DNA of 64,000 bases from Carboxylicivirga marina. GTDB taxonomy: Bacteria > Bacteroidota > Bacteroidia > Bacteroidales > Marinilabiliaceae. Each line of letters starts with the position of its first letter. Within the stretch, counting starts at the first letter, position 1. The DNA lies in assembly GCF_016612505.1 (NCBI RefSeq), contig NZ_JAENRR010000016.1, positions 1 to 64,000 of the forward strand, in the 5' to 3' direction. This document shows, piece by piece, positions 55,376 through 64,000 of the stretch. A program made the position numbers and the translations under genes. Under the pieces are notes generated by a model. That model saw only the letters and a list, made by a program, of their open reading frames with translations, ran no database searches and was not told the origin of the DNA.

Positions 55376-55477
55376 TAGGCTTTCTGCAGGACTTTTTGTT
55401 TGTTTTTGTGTAGGTTTGTAAGTACAAGCATTCTTTTTCTTATAGGTTGACACGAGGGCAACACAAAAAATGATAGC

Positions 55478-56278
55478 ATGAAAGTTAATAAAATAGCTAT
55501 AATTGGTGGTGGTAACTTAGGTACTGCCATCGCAAAGGGGTTATTGTCAAATGGTTTATTAAAACCATCACAAATTACCATTACCAGGCGTCGTACTTCT
55601 TTATTGGCTGATTTTGCCGATAAAGGAGTTGTTGTTACTAAAGACAATAAAGCTGCTGCCAAAGGGGCCGATATTGTCTTTTTGGGTATAAAACCATATC
55701 AGTTAGAAGAGGTTGTAAAAGAAATTACAACAGAGTTGGCTGAGAATACATTGTTAATTTCTTTAGCTACAGGTGTTTCATCTGAACTAATTCAATCGTA
55801 TTGCGGACTTAGTTTGCCAATATTCAGAGCTATGCCAAATACAGCCATTGAAATTGGGGAATCGATGACGTGTATTTCGGCATATAATGCGACAGAAGAG
55901 CAGGAAGAGAAAGTCTTAAAACTGTTTTCAGAGATGGGACAGGCTTTAATAATTCCTGAAGAGTTAATGGCAGCATCTACCGTTTTGGCAGCTTGCGGAA
56001 TTGCTTATGCCATGCGTTTTATACGTGCTGCTACACAAGGAGGGATAGAAATTGGTTTCGGATCGAAACTGGCGCTGCAAATTTCTGCTCAAACCATTAA
56101 GGGAGCTGCTGATTTATTAATTCAAAAAGGCACGCATCCCGAAGATGAAATTGATAAAGTTACCACGCCTCGTGGTGTCACTATTTCCGGTCTTAATGAG
56201 ATGGAGCATCAGGGTTTTAGCTCATCCTTAATTAAGGGCTTGCTGACGTCTTTTAATAAGATAGAAAACGGGAAATAG
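55478..56278 (+). CDS. proC: Pyrroline-5-carboxylate reductase
   Basis: A 266-aa NAD(P)H-dependent reductase of pyrroline-5-carboxylate to proline. The N-terminal Rossmann motif is IAIIGGGNLGTAIAKGLL and the signature TTPRGVTISGLNEME (about residues 229-243) matches ProC. It opens the proline cassette proC-proB-proA inside the arginine block, with 5 bp to proB. Confidence 0.95.
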   Translation: MKVNKIAIIGGGNLGTAIAKGLLSNGLLKPSQITITRRRTSLLADFADKGVVVTKDNKAAAKGADIVFLGIKPYQLEEVVKEITTELAENTLLISLATGVSSELIQSYCGLSLPIFRAMPNTAIEIGESMTCISAYNATEEQEEKVLKLFSEMGQALIIPEELMAASTVLAACGIAYAMRFIRAATQGGIEIGFGSKLALQISAQTIKGAADLLIQKGTHPEDEIDKVTTPRGVTISGLNEMEHQGFSSSLIKGLLTSFNKIENGK

Positions 56279-56283
56279 CAGCC

Positions 56284-57372
56284 ATGTACGATAAGATTTG
56301 TATTAAAATAGGTTCAAATGTATTGGCCAATTCAGAAGGAGGGCTTAATAAAAGTCGCATAAATGAATTGGTGATGCAAATTGCACGCCTGCATCAGCAG
56401 GGAAAGAAGGTCGTGTTGGTTTCGTCAGGAGCTGTGGCGTCTGCCCGTGGTATTGTTGTGCCCGATAAAAAAACAGATCGTGTTTCTCAGCGTCAGCTTT
56501 TGTCTTCTGTGGGGCAGGTTAAGCTAATGAATTTATATGCTCAGCTGTTTGATTTGCACGATATTCAAATTGCCCAGGTGTTGGTAACAAAACAGGATTT
56601 TAGCACTCGTGAGCATTACCTTAATATGAAAAATTGCGTCAATGCCTTGTGGGAAAATGGCGTTTTGCCTATCGTCAATGAAAACGATGCGGTTTCGGTT
56701 ACAGCTCTGATGTTCACCGATAATGATGAGCTAAGTGGCATGATGGCCTCAATGATGGGGTGTCAGGGCTTACTTATACTCTCTAATGTCGATGGTATTT
56801 ATAATGGACATCCGAATGATGCTGGCGTTTCTGTTATCCCTGAGATTAGTGCTGAGGAAAAAGATCTCGAACAATTTATTTCGGCCGCTAAATCAGATTT
56901 TGGTAGAGGCGGCATGTTAACCAAGTGTCGTGTAGCACAAAAATCAGCCATGTCGGGTATTAATGTGCACATTGCTAATGGACAAAAAGAGGGTATCATT
57001 ACTCGTTTAATGGAACAAGAACAAGTAGTAGAACATACGCACTTTAAGGCTGGTGAAGGTTATCCGGCCGTTAAACAATGGATTGCCTATTCTGAAGGTT
57101 TTGCCAAAGCAGAAGTAGTTATTAATGCAGGCGCGTTAACTGCGCTGTGTTCCAATAAAGCTGTTAGTCTGCTCTTGGCCGGTGTTACAAGTTTGCCAAC
57201 TGACTTTGAAAAAGGAGATTTACTAAAAATAATGGATTCAGATAAACGTGTCATTGGGATTGGTCGGGCTGCATATGGTAAGACGAAGGCTGAAAAGCAC
57301 CTGAGTGACAGTAAATATAAACCCTTGATTCATTATGATTACCTATATGTTTTCCCAGAGTTTTTGAGTTAA
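56284..57372 (+). CDS. proB: Glutamate 5-kinase with PUA domain
   Basis: A 362-aa enzyme phosphorylating glutamate to gamma-glutamyl phosphate, the committed proline step. The kinase domain has IKIGSNVLAN and VLVSSGAVASAR near the N-terminus, and MMGCQGLLILSNVDGIY. The C-terminal PUA domain spans about residues 270-350. Normally feedback-inhibited by proline. 18 bp before proA. Confidence 0.96.
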   Translation: MYDKICIKIGSNVLANSEGGLNKSRINELVMQIARLHQQGKKVVLVSSGAVASARGIVVPDKKTDRVSQRQLLSSVGQVKLMNLYAQLFDLHDIQIAQVLVTKQDFSTREHYLNMKNCVNALWENGVLPIVNENDAVSVTALMFTDNDELSGMMASMMGCQGLLILSNVDGIYNGHPNDAGVSVIPEISAEEKDLEQFISAAKSDFGRGGMLTKCRVAQKSAMSGINVHIANGQKEGIITRLMEQEQVVEHTHFKAGEGYPAVKQWIAYSEGFAKAEVVINAGALTALCSNKAVSLLLAGVTSLPTDFEKGDLLKIMDSDKRVIGIGRAAYGKTKAEKHLSDSKYKPLIHYDYLYVFPEFLS

Positions 57373-57390
57373 TAAGCAAATCCTATCATC

Positions 57391-58638
57391 ATGTATGAAT
57401 CCTATTTTCAAAAAGTAAAGGAAGCTTCTCGTGGTCTGTTACGATTGCGTGATGAGCAGGTGTCTTCCATTCTTAAATCACTAGCCAAGGAGCTTTGTCT
57501 TGCAAAAGATTCAATAATAGACGCCAATAAGATTGATTTAGAACGTATGTCAGTCGAAGATCCTAAATATGATCGACTGAAATTAACAAAAGAACGCATA
57601 GAGGCTATAGCTGATGATGTTGAAAACGTAGCAACTCTGCCTTGCCCTGTTGGGGAAGTGTTGGAGAAAAAAACATTATCAAATGGTCTTGAATTGGAGA
57701 AAAGGCGTGTGGCACTTGGTGTTGTAGGTGTTATTTATGAAGCGCGCCCCAATGTGACCATTGATGTATTTTCATTGTGTTTGCGTTCGGGTAATGCCTG
57801 TGTACTCAAAGGCGGAAGTGATGCTGAAAACAGCAATGCTGTATTGGTGGATATTATTCGAAATGTTTTAGAAAAGCATCAGGTGAGTGTTGATGTTGTA
57901 CAGTTATTACCTGCAGATAGGAAGGCGACTGATGAATTAATGAATGCAGTTGCTTATGTGGATGTATTGATTCCACGTGGTTCACAGGGATTAATTAATG
58001 CCGTGCGCGATAATGCTAAACTTCCGGTTATTGAAACAGGTGCTGGTATTGTGCATACTTATTTTGATGTATCTGGAGATCTTGATATTGGACAGCAGGT
58101 TGTGTTAAACGCAAAAACAAGGCGGGTGAGTGTTTGTAATGCCTTGGATTGTCTGGTACTTCACCAGAGTCGATTGAGTGATTTGCCAGTGCTAATTCAT
58201 GCTATGGCTAAGGAGCATGTTGAAGTATTTGCCGATGATAAAGCTTATCAGAAATTAAAAGGATTATATCCTGATGAATTATTACATCAAGCCACAGCTG
58301 AAGATTTCGGAACGGAATTTCTATCCTTAAAACTATCAATTAAAACGGTTGAAGATTTTGAATCGGCACTTAACCATATTTACCAATATAGTTCAAAGCA
58401 CAGTGAGGCAATTATTGCTGAAGATGCTGCTGTAATTGAGCGATACCTTAATGAAGTGGATGCAGCAGCTGTTTATGTTAATGCAAGCACTGCTTTTACC
58501 GATGGCGCACAGTTTGGTTTAGGTGCTGAAATTGGAATAAGCACCCAAAAGCTACATGCTCGCGGGCCAATGGGCTTACGGGAGTTAACTTCATATAAAT
58601 GGATAATTAAAGGTCAGGGACAGGTACGTCCTGCTTAG
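57391..58638 (+). CDS. proA: Gamma-glutamyl phosphate reductase
   Basis: A 415-aa aldehyde-dehydrogenase-fold reductase. Cofactor region: [19 protein letters not shown] and [14 protein letters not shown]. The catalytic Cys is in [15 protein letters not shown] (about residues 245-259). The late signature [17 protein letters not shown] is present. It yields glutamate semialdehyde for ProC. Confidence 0.97.
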   Translation: MYESYFQKVKEASRGLLRLRDEQVSSILKSLAKELCLAKDSIIDANKIDLERMSVEDPKYDRLKLTKERIEAIADDVENVATLPCPVGEVLEKKTLSNGLELEKRRVALGVVGVIYEARPNVTIDVFSLCLRSGNACVLKGGSDAENSNAVLVDIIRNVLEKHQVSVDVVQLLPADRKATDELMNAVAYVDVLIPRGSQGLINAVRDNAKLPVIETGAGIVHTYFDVSGDLDIGQQVVLNAKTRRVSVCNALDCLVLHQSRLSDLPVLIHAMAKEHVEVFADDKAYQKLKGLYPDELLHQATAEDFGTEFLSLKLSIKTVEDFESALNHIYQYSSKHSEAIIAEDAAVIERYLNEVDAAAVYVNASTAFTDGAQFGLGAEIGISTQKLHARGPMGLRELTSYKWIIKGQGQVRPA

Positions 58639-58686
58639 AATTGAATAACTGCATTGTTCCATAACTGATTACTTGAAACGAATAAA

Positions 58687-59637
58687 ATGAAACGATTCTT
58701 AACAGTAAACGATATTGGCGATTTAGATGTTGCTCTCAAAGAGGCGGCTGAGGTCAAGAAAAATCCATATGCTTTTGATGCTTTGGGTAAAAACAAAACC
58801 ATCATATTAATATTTTTCAATTCGAGCCTTCGCACGCGTTTGAGTACGCAAAAAGCAGCTATGAACCTGGGCATGAATGTGATTGTTCTGGATGTTAATA
58901 AGGATGGCTGGAAGTTGGAAACGGAGTTTGGTGTCATTATGGATGGTGATAAACCTGAGCATTTGCGCGAAGCAGTGCCGGTTATAGGTCGCTATTGTGA
59001 TATAATTGCCGTGCGTTCTTTTGCTTCTTTTGAAGATAAAAAAGCTGATTACGAAGAGCAGATTTTGTCTCAGTTTATTGAATTTGCAGGTGTTCCGGTA
59101 ATCAGTATGGAGTCAGCTACACGTCATCCATTACAAGCTTTTGCCGATTTATTCACGATTGAAGAACACAAGAATAAAGAACGACCAAAAGTGGTATTGA
59201 CATGGGCACCACATCCCCGTGCATTGCCTCAGGCGGTCCCTAATTCCTTTGTAGAGTGGATGAAAGAAGCTAATGTGGATTTGGTGGTGACACACCCTGA
59301 AGGATACGAGTTAGCACCAGAATTTTCTGATGGTGTCACTGTTGAGTACAATCAGAAAAAAGCTTTTGAGAATGCAGATTTTATCTATGCTAAAAACTGG
59401 GCATCTTATTCTGACTATGGACAAATTTTGAGTCAGGATAAAAGCTGGACGGTTGATGAGGAGAAAATGGACTTAACTAATAATGCCAGGTTTATGCATT
59501 GCTTGCCCGTTCGTCGTAACATGATTGTGAGCGATGCGGTAATTGATAGTGAAAATAGCATTGTGATAGATGAAGCTGCCAATAGGGTGGTATCAGCTCA
59601 GCTTGTGATTAAACGTATGTTAGAATCTTTAAAATAA
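58687..59637 (+). CDS. argF': N-succinylornithine carbamoyltransferase (ArgF'-type)
   Basis: A 316-aa transcarbamylase. Carbamoyl-phosphate site FFNSSLRTRLST (about residues 43-54), then HPLQAFAD and MHCLPVRR. In this family the residue after GDK decides acyl specificity: acetylornithine enzymes have Glu (about residue 92 in Xanthomonas), succinylornithine enzymes Pro. Here GDKPEHL gives Pro90, so N-succinylornithine is the predicted substrate. It carbamoylates acylornithine before deacylation, unlike ordinary ornithine carbamoyltransferase. Confidence 0.93.
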   Translation: MKRFLTVNDIGDLDVALKEAAEVKKNPYAFDALGKNKTIILIFFNSSLRTRLSTQKAAMNLGMNVIVLDVNKDGWKLETEFGVIMDGDKPEHLREAVPVIGRYCDIIAVRSFASFEDKKADYEEQILSQFIEFAGVPVISMESATRHPLQAFADLFTIEEHKNKERPKVVLTWAPHPRALPQAVPNSFVEWMKEANVDLVVTHPEGYELAPEFSDGVTVEYNQKKAFENADFIYAKNWASYSDYGQILSQDKSWTVDEEKMDLTNNARFMHCLPVRRNMIVSDAVIDSENSIVIDEAANRVVSAQLVIKRMLESLK

Positions 59638-59641
59638 AGCT

Positions 59642-60424
59642 ATGCACGATAGATTAACAATTGTAAAGGTTGGTGGTAAAGTAGTTGAAGAACTTGATTC
59701 TTTAAAGGCTTTTATTAAAGATTTTGCCAGTATTGCCGGGCAAAAAATATTGGTGCACGGAGGTGGTCGTTCGGCTACTGCAATAGCTCAGCAATTGGGT
59801 TTGGAAACAAAAATGGTTGAAGGTCGACGCATTACCGATCAGAACATGCTGGATGTTGTTGTGATGGTTTATGGCGGGTTGGTCAATAAAAATATTGTGG
59901 CTCAGTTACAGGCCTTAAATAAGCAAGCTGTGGGTCTAACTGGTGCTGATTTAGATTTGGTTAGAGCTGTTAAGCGACCGGTGAAAGATATTGATTATGG
60001 TTATGCTGGAGACGTAACTGGAGTCAATACTGAGCAAATAGAAGATCTCATTAAGAATGGGGTGATTCCTGTTGTAGCGCCACTAACGCACGATGGTAAG
60101 GGGCAGATGTTAAATACCAATGCTGATACAATGGCAGCAGAGCTGGCTAAGGCTTTTGCTTCCGTTTTTAGGGTGTCATTGGTGTATTGTTTCGAAAAGA
60201 AAGGGGTGCTGTCGAATCCTGCAGACGATGATTCGCTTATCGCAAATCTATCATACGAAATGTTTGATGAATACAAAGAGTCTGGTGTTATCAACGATGG
60301 CATGGTGCCAAAGTTGGATAATGGATTTGCGGCATTAAAACGTGGCGTTTCGGAGGTGTTTATAACAAATATAAAAGGATTGAGCAGTGGTTTGTCATCC
60401 GGAACACTGTTGTCGTTAGATTAA
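59642..60424 (+). CDS. argB: N-acylglutamate kinase
   Basis: A 260-aa amino-acid kinase. KVGGKVVEELDS and LVHGGGRSATAIAQ (about residues 38-51) bind ATP and substrate. MVEGRRITDQNMLDVVVMVY is the ArgB substrate loop. Phosphorylates N-acylglutamate (N-succinyl predicted) for ArgC. Starts 4 bp after argF' and runs 4 bp before argE, so tightly coupled. Confidence 0.95.
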   Translation: MHDRLTIVKVGGKVVEELDSLKAFIKDFASIAGQKILVHGGGRSATAIAQQLGLETKMVEGRRITDQNMLDVVVMVYGGLVNKNIVAQLQALNKQAVGLTGADLDLVRAVKRPVKDIDYGYAGDVTGVNTEQIEDLIKNGVIPVVAPLTHDGKGQMLNTNADTMAAELAKAFASVFRVSLVYCFEKKGVLSNPADDDSLIANLSYEMFDEYKESGVINDGMVPKLDNGFAALKRGVSEVFITNIKGLSSGLSSGTLLSLD

Positions 60425-60428
60425 AATC

Positions 60429-61499
60429 ATGGAAGAAAAGCAAATTAAATATACCAACGAAGCTATTGAATTGCTCGTTCGGCTAATACAAATACAATCT
60501 TTTAGTCGCGAAGAAAATGATGTGGCGAACGCAATGGCTGATTACCTCACGCATAATGGATTAAGCGTGCAGCGTCAGGGCAATAATGTGTGGTGTTGGG
60601 CTAAGGAAAAGGATAATAACAAGCCAACAATTCTGTTTAACTCACATTTAGACACTGTTAGGCCATCTTCAAAATGGACCTATGATCCTTTTGGAGCCAC
60701 TGTAGAAGGTGATAAATTAACCGGATTGGGTAGCAATGATGCAGGCGGTCCTTTGGTTGCTCTGATGGCAACTTTTTTATGTTTGAAGGATGAAGATTTA
60801 CCATATAACCTGGTTTTTGCCGCTACGGCAGAAGAAGAGATCTCCGGAGCCAATGGTGTTGCATCGATATTGTCTGAATTGGGAAAGGTTGATTTGGGTA
60901 TTGTAGGTGAACCGACTCAAATGCAGATGGCTGTCGCAGAGAAAGGTTTGATGGTGCTGGATTGTGAATCGCACGGCAAAACGGGGCATGCAGCACGAAA
61001 TGAAGGAGAAAATGCTTTGTACAAAGCCATGCAGGATATTGAGTGGTTTCGTTCATACAAGTTTGATAAGGTGTCGCCACATCTAGGTGCTGTTAAAATG
61101 ACAGTTACACAAGTAGAGTGCGGCAGTCAGCATAATGTGGTGCCTGATTCATGTCGTTTTGTTGTGGATGTGCGCCTAAATGAGTGTTATAGTAATAAAG
61201 AGCTTCATCAAGTCATTGAAAGTAATGTCGATTGCGATGTGAATCCACGCTCTTTTCGCTTGAATAGTTCATTTATTCCAATGGAACACCCTTTGGTTAA
61301 ACGTGGAATTGAACTAGGATTATCGCACTATGGTTCTCCAACAACATCCGATCAGGCAGTGATGGATTTTACAAGCATAAAAATGGGTTGTGGCGATTCA
61401 GCTCGTTCACACACCCCCGATGAGTATATTCTCCTGTCTGAAATAAGGGAGGGAATAGATATTTATCTGAAACTTCTAAAGGACTTAGATATTAGATAG
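60429..61499 (+). CDS. argE: N-acylcitrulline/acylornithine deacylase (ArgE-type M20)
   Basis: A 356-aa M20-family zinc hydrolase. Metal sites: FNSHLDTVRPSS, GLGSNDAGGPL and ATAEEEISGANG (catalytic Glu), with GEPTQMQMAVAEKG after them and a late SARSHTPDEYI. In this pathway it should remove the succinyl group from N-succinylcitrulline to give citrulline. The deacylase takes the place of the recycling enzyme ArgJ. argH has its own promoter downstream. Confidence 0.93.
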   Translation: MEEKQIKYTNEAIELLVRLIQIQSFSREENDVANAMADYLTHNGLSVQRQGNNVWCWAKEKDNNKPTILFNSHLDTVRPSSKWTYDPFGATVEGDKLTGLGSNDAGGPLVALMATFLCLKDEDLPYNLVFAATAEEEISGANGVASILSELGKVDLGIVGEPTQMQMAVAEKGLMVLDCESHGKTGHAARNEGENALYKAMQDIEWFRSYKFDKVSPHLGAVKMTVTQVECGSQHNVVPDSCRFVVDVRLNECYSNKELHQVIESNVDCDVNPRSFRLNSSFIPMEHPLVKRGIELGLSHYGSPTTSDQAVMDFTSIKMGCGDSARSHTPDEYILLSEIREGIDIYLKLLKDLDIR

Positions 61500-61689
61500 T
61501 TTTAAGGATATAAGTTGTTTATATACAATCAAAATAATGACAAAAGTCATGTAAAGTTGATAAAAGTGTATAATTATAAATAAAAAGTGAATATATTTGC
61601 CAATTCGAAAGATGGAGGTTTTTATTTCTTTCAGATAGTAACTCTCCTTGGTTGGTGATTAAGATTGTTAACAATTAAAGAGTTAAGGT
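61500..61689 (+). promoter_or_regulatory. argH promoter and tandem ArgR operator
   Basis: A -7 element TATATTTG (61592-61599) is present. Two ARG-box-like cores, TGTATAATTATAAA (61567-61580, 11 of 14) and TGAATATATTTGCC (61588-61601), lie 21 bp apart centre to centre, as upstream of argR; the second overlaps the -7 element. The leader is then about 85 nt. The -33 element is not clear. Confidence 0.65.
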
Positions 61690-63021
61690 ATGAAGTTATG
61701 GGATAAAGGAACTTCCGTTGATAAACGAATTGAGGAATTCACCGTCGGACGCGACCGTGAGCTGGATGTTTTTCTGGCGCCTTTCGACATTTTGGGAACC
61801 ATGGCGCACATTACCATGCTTGAAAGTGTTGGTCTTTTAGAGAAGAGTGAACTGGATGTTCTTTTGCTAGAATTAAAGTCTTTATATAAGAATTCACTTG
61901 GAGAAAACTTCAAAATTGAGGACGGTATTGAGGATGTGCACTCGCAGGTTGAACTAATGCTAACCCGCAAATTGGGAGATGTAGGAAAAAAAGTACACAG
62001 TGGTCGTTCACGTAACGATCAGGTACTTCTCGACCTGAAATTGTATACTCGTCATCGTATTGAGGAGTTGGTTAAAGCCATCGATAAACTGTTTATTGTG
62101 CTTCAACAAAAGAGTGAAGAACAAAAGTCGGTTTTGATTCCAGGTTATACACACCTTCAAGTGGCTATGCCATCATCCTTTGGTGTTTGGTTTGGTGCCT
62201 TTGCCGAAAGTTTGGCCGATGACTTGTTATTGATGCAGGCAGCCTGGCGGACAGCCAATCAAAACCCTTTGGGTACTGCAGCTGGTTATGGCTCTTCATT
62301 TCCATTAAATAGAACAATGACGACGGAGTTGTTGGGCTTTGAGGATTTGAATTATAACGTTGGTTATGCACAAATGGCACGCGGTAAGATGGAACGAACT
62401 GTTGCTTATGCCATGTCATCTGTAGCGCAAACGATAGGGAAATTAGCAGTTGATGGATGTTTATTTACAAGTCAGAACTTTGGATTTTTAAAGTTGCCAG
62501 ATGAGTTAACAACTGGTTCGAGTATTATGCCCCATAAAAAGAATCCAGATGTGTTTGAATTACTTCGGGCACATTGCAATAAGTTGCAGGCATTACCAGA
62601 ATCCATTGGCATGATTACAGCCAATTTACCAACGGGGTATTTCAGGGACTTGCAGTTGATAAAAGAGGTGTTTATGCCTGCATTTGATGAATTACTCGAC
62701 TGTTTGGAGATTGCCACTTTTGCCATTGAAAATATCGATGTGAAAACGGATGTGATGGAGGATAACAAGTATAAATTGGCATTCAGTGTTGAAGAAGTAA
62801 ATAAGTTGGTATTAAGTGGTGTGCCATTTAGGGATGCCTATAAGCAAGTTGGTTTAGCAATTGAAGCAGGCCAGTTTGAAACAGATTACCAGGTTAATCA
62901 CACGCATGAAGGTTCTGTCGGTAATTTGTGTAATGATAAGATTGAACGAAAAAAGAATAAGATAATTAAGGAATTTGGTTTTGAAAAGGTGACTGAGGTC
63001 ATTCAAAACTTATTAAAATAA
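61690..63021 (+). CDS. argH: Argininosuccinate lyase
   Basis: A 443-aa fumarase-superfamily lyase that splits argininosuccinate to arginine and fumarate. The signature GSSIMPHKKNPDVFELLRAH (about residues 277-296, catalytic Ser loop) and HSGRSRNDQVLLDLKLY (about 99-115) are complete. Usual length, slightly short. Start ATG 61690, with its own promoter region. The citrate synthase gene follows after 7 bp. Confidence 0.96.
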   Translation: MKLWDKGTSVDKRIEEFTVGRDRELDVFLAPFDILGTMAHITMLESVGLLEKSELDVLLLELKSLYKNSLGENFKIEDGIEDVHSQVELMLTRKLGDVGKKVHSGRSRNDQVLLDLKLYTRHRIEELVKAIDKLFIVLQQKSEEQKSVLIPGYTHLQVAMPSSFGVWFGAFAESLADDLLLMQAAWRTANQNPLGTAAGYGSSFPLNRTMTTELLGFEDLNYNVGYAQMARGKMERTVAYAMSSVAQTIGKLAVDGCLFTSQNFGFLKLPDELTTGSSIMPHKKNPDVFELLRAHCNKLQALPESIGMITANLPTGYFRDLQLIKEVFMPAFDELLDCLEIATFAIENIDVKTDVMEDNKYKLAFSVEEVNKLVLSGVPFRDAYKQVGLAIEAGQFETDYQVNHTHEGSVGNLCNDKIERKKNKIIKEFGFEKVTEVIQNLLK

Positions 63022-63028
63022 ACAACAT

Positions 63029-64000
63029 ATGGCAATATTTGAGAAATTGGCAAAGGATGCAGTGGTATCCAGTGATATTGATAAGACATTGTTTGATGAA
63101 TACAGTGTGAAGCGAGGATTGCGTAATGCCGATTTTTCTGGAGTACTAGTAGGCTTAACAACCATCGGTGATGTAGAGGGTTATGACAAAGTAGATGGAA
63201 AGCTTGTCCCAAAAGACGGAAAGCTGTTTTACCGGGGTGTAGAGCTTAAGGATTTGGCCAAAGGCTTTCAATCGGCCGGGCGACATGGATTCGAAGAAAC
63301 AGCATATTTGCTCTTGTCTGGACAATTGCCAAGTGTCGAAGAACTAAATGCATTTACAGCTGAGTTAGAGCTGGAGCGTCATTTGCCGCCATTCTTTTCA
63401 AAAAATATGATTCTTTCGCTTCGTGGGAGAGATATTATGAATATGCTGGCACGTTCGGTTCTGGGACTTTATACTGCTGACGAAAAAGCTGAGGATTTAT
63501 CGCCTGAAAATTTGATTCAGCAGTCGATAAGTTTGATTGCTAAGTTTCCCGTGATTGTGGCTTACTCCTATTTCGGAATGCGTCATTCGTACCAAAAGAA
63601 ATCATTGGTTATTCGTCACCCACAACCGCATTTGAGTACAGCCGAGAACTTCTTGTATATGCTCAAAGGTGATAATTACACGCAGTTAGAAGCCGATTTG
63701 CTGGATTTATCATTAGTGATACATGCCGAGCATGGAGGTGGTAATAATTCATCGTTTACAACACGTGTGGTTAGTTCGGCACAAACCGATACTTACTCAG
63801 CCATTGCGGCAGCATTAGGTTCACTTAAAGGAGGTCTTCACGGAGGTGCCAACCTGAAAGTGATGGACATGATGGAGAATATTAAGGTCAATGTGAAAGA
63901 TTGGCGCGATGAGAAAGAAATTAAAGCGTATTTACTTAAGCTTTTAAATAAAGAGGCGTTTGATAATACAGGTAAGATATACGGAATTGGTCACGCTATT
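63029..64000 (+). CDS. Citrate synthase, cut by the window end
   Basis: The first 324 codons of a citrate/2-methylcitrate synthase. It starts at the ATG at 63029, 7 bp after argH. Recognisable are DGKLFYRGVELKDLAK, the catalytic-His region VIHAEHGGGNNSSFTTRVVS, the loop LGSLKGGLHGGAN and the beginning of the second His block, GIGHAI, where the window ends. It makes citrate from oxaloacetate and acetyl-CoA. The C-terminus lies beyond the window. Confidence 0.93.
   Translation, partial: MAIFEKLAKDAVVSSDIDKTLFDEYSVKRGLRNADFSGVLVGLTTIGDVEGYDKVDGKLVPKDGKLFYRGVELKDLAKGFQSAGRHGFEETAYLLLSGQLPSVEELNAFTAELELERHLPPFFSKNMILSLRGRDIMNMLARSVLGLYTADEKAEDLSPENLIQQSISLIAKFPVIVAYSYFGMRHSYQKKSLVIRHPQPHLSTAENFLYMLKGDNYTQLEADLLDLSLVIHAEHGGGNNSSFTTRVVSSAQTDTYSAIAAALGSLKGGLHGGANLKVMDMMENIKVNVKDWRDEKEIKAYLLKLLNKEAFDNTGKIYGIGHAI

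Noticed and set aside
1-64000. tRNA, rRNA or common riboswitches
   Set aside because: Reading the gaps on both strands gave no cloverleaf with a T-loop GTTCRA box and no recognisable riboswitch core; a covariance-model scan would be needed to rule out smaller RNAs.

Overview
The window looks like a chromosomal segment of a Bacteroidota bacterium, most likely a marine or anaerobic member of Bacteroidales/Marinilabiliales; the order is an inference from gene style. The support is: AT-leaning DNA, many starts without a clear Shine-Dalgarno, repeated TAnnTTTG promoter -7 elements (the Bacteroidota sigma signature), DUF5683 and LytTR/LytS genes, a Reg_prop/Y_Y_Y sensor, a succinylornithine-type carbamoyltransferase, and ADP-heptose genes (gmhA, rfaE1-type). 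No rRNA, tRNA, CRISPR array, intact insertion sequence or prophage was seen. Most of the window is core chromosome.

Layout. 1-12.4 kb: MBL-fold hydrolase, priA, gmhA, a K+ channel with a zinc-ribbon tail, a small membrane protein, mutL, two rhomboids, an EEP-family hydrolase, thyA and folA. 12.4-15.2 kb: a glycosyltransferase, an LpxH-like phosphoesterase that has lost its first metal-binding His, and a short class-V aminotransferase-like protein that has lost the PLP lysine. 15.5-22.5 kb: the MoxR / DUF58 / DUF4350 / DUF4129 / membrane / SpoIIM cluster with a divergent RDD gene. 22.5-27 kb: a YugP-type zinc peptidase and a 1261-aa sensor kinase-like protein with no H-box histidine. 27-34 kb: an MBOAT/SGNH acyl-transfer pair, an MltD-like transglycosylase, a DUF5683 protein, parB and parA. 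34-40.3 kb: heptose-7-P kinase, a DUF1501/DUF1800 pair, a FecR-domain lipoprotein and a LytTR/LytS two-component pair. 40.6-43.4 kb: a secreted esterase and a GH13 enzyme. 43.4-46.4 kb: the most unusual DNA, with a two-armed cloverleaf-like inverted-repeat element, several small palindromes, two genes of unknown function, a perfect 20-bp palindrome and a 17-unit 21-bp tandem array. 46.4-49.6 kb: carB.

50-63 kb is one long arginine and proline biosynthesis block: argR, a GNAT acyltransferase, argG, argC, argD, an HNH/NUMOD4-like protein, proC, proB, proA, an argF'-type carbamoyltransferase, argB, argE and argH, followed by a citrate synthase cut by the window end. Pro90 in the carbamoyltransferase, the presence of argE and the absence of argJ argue that arginine is made through N-succinylated intermediates. 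argR and argH each carry two ArgR-box-like sites exactly 21 bp apart centre to centre, one overlapping the predicted -7 element, so the block is probably autoregulated by arginine through ArgR.
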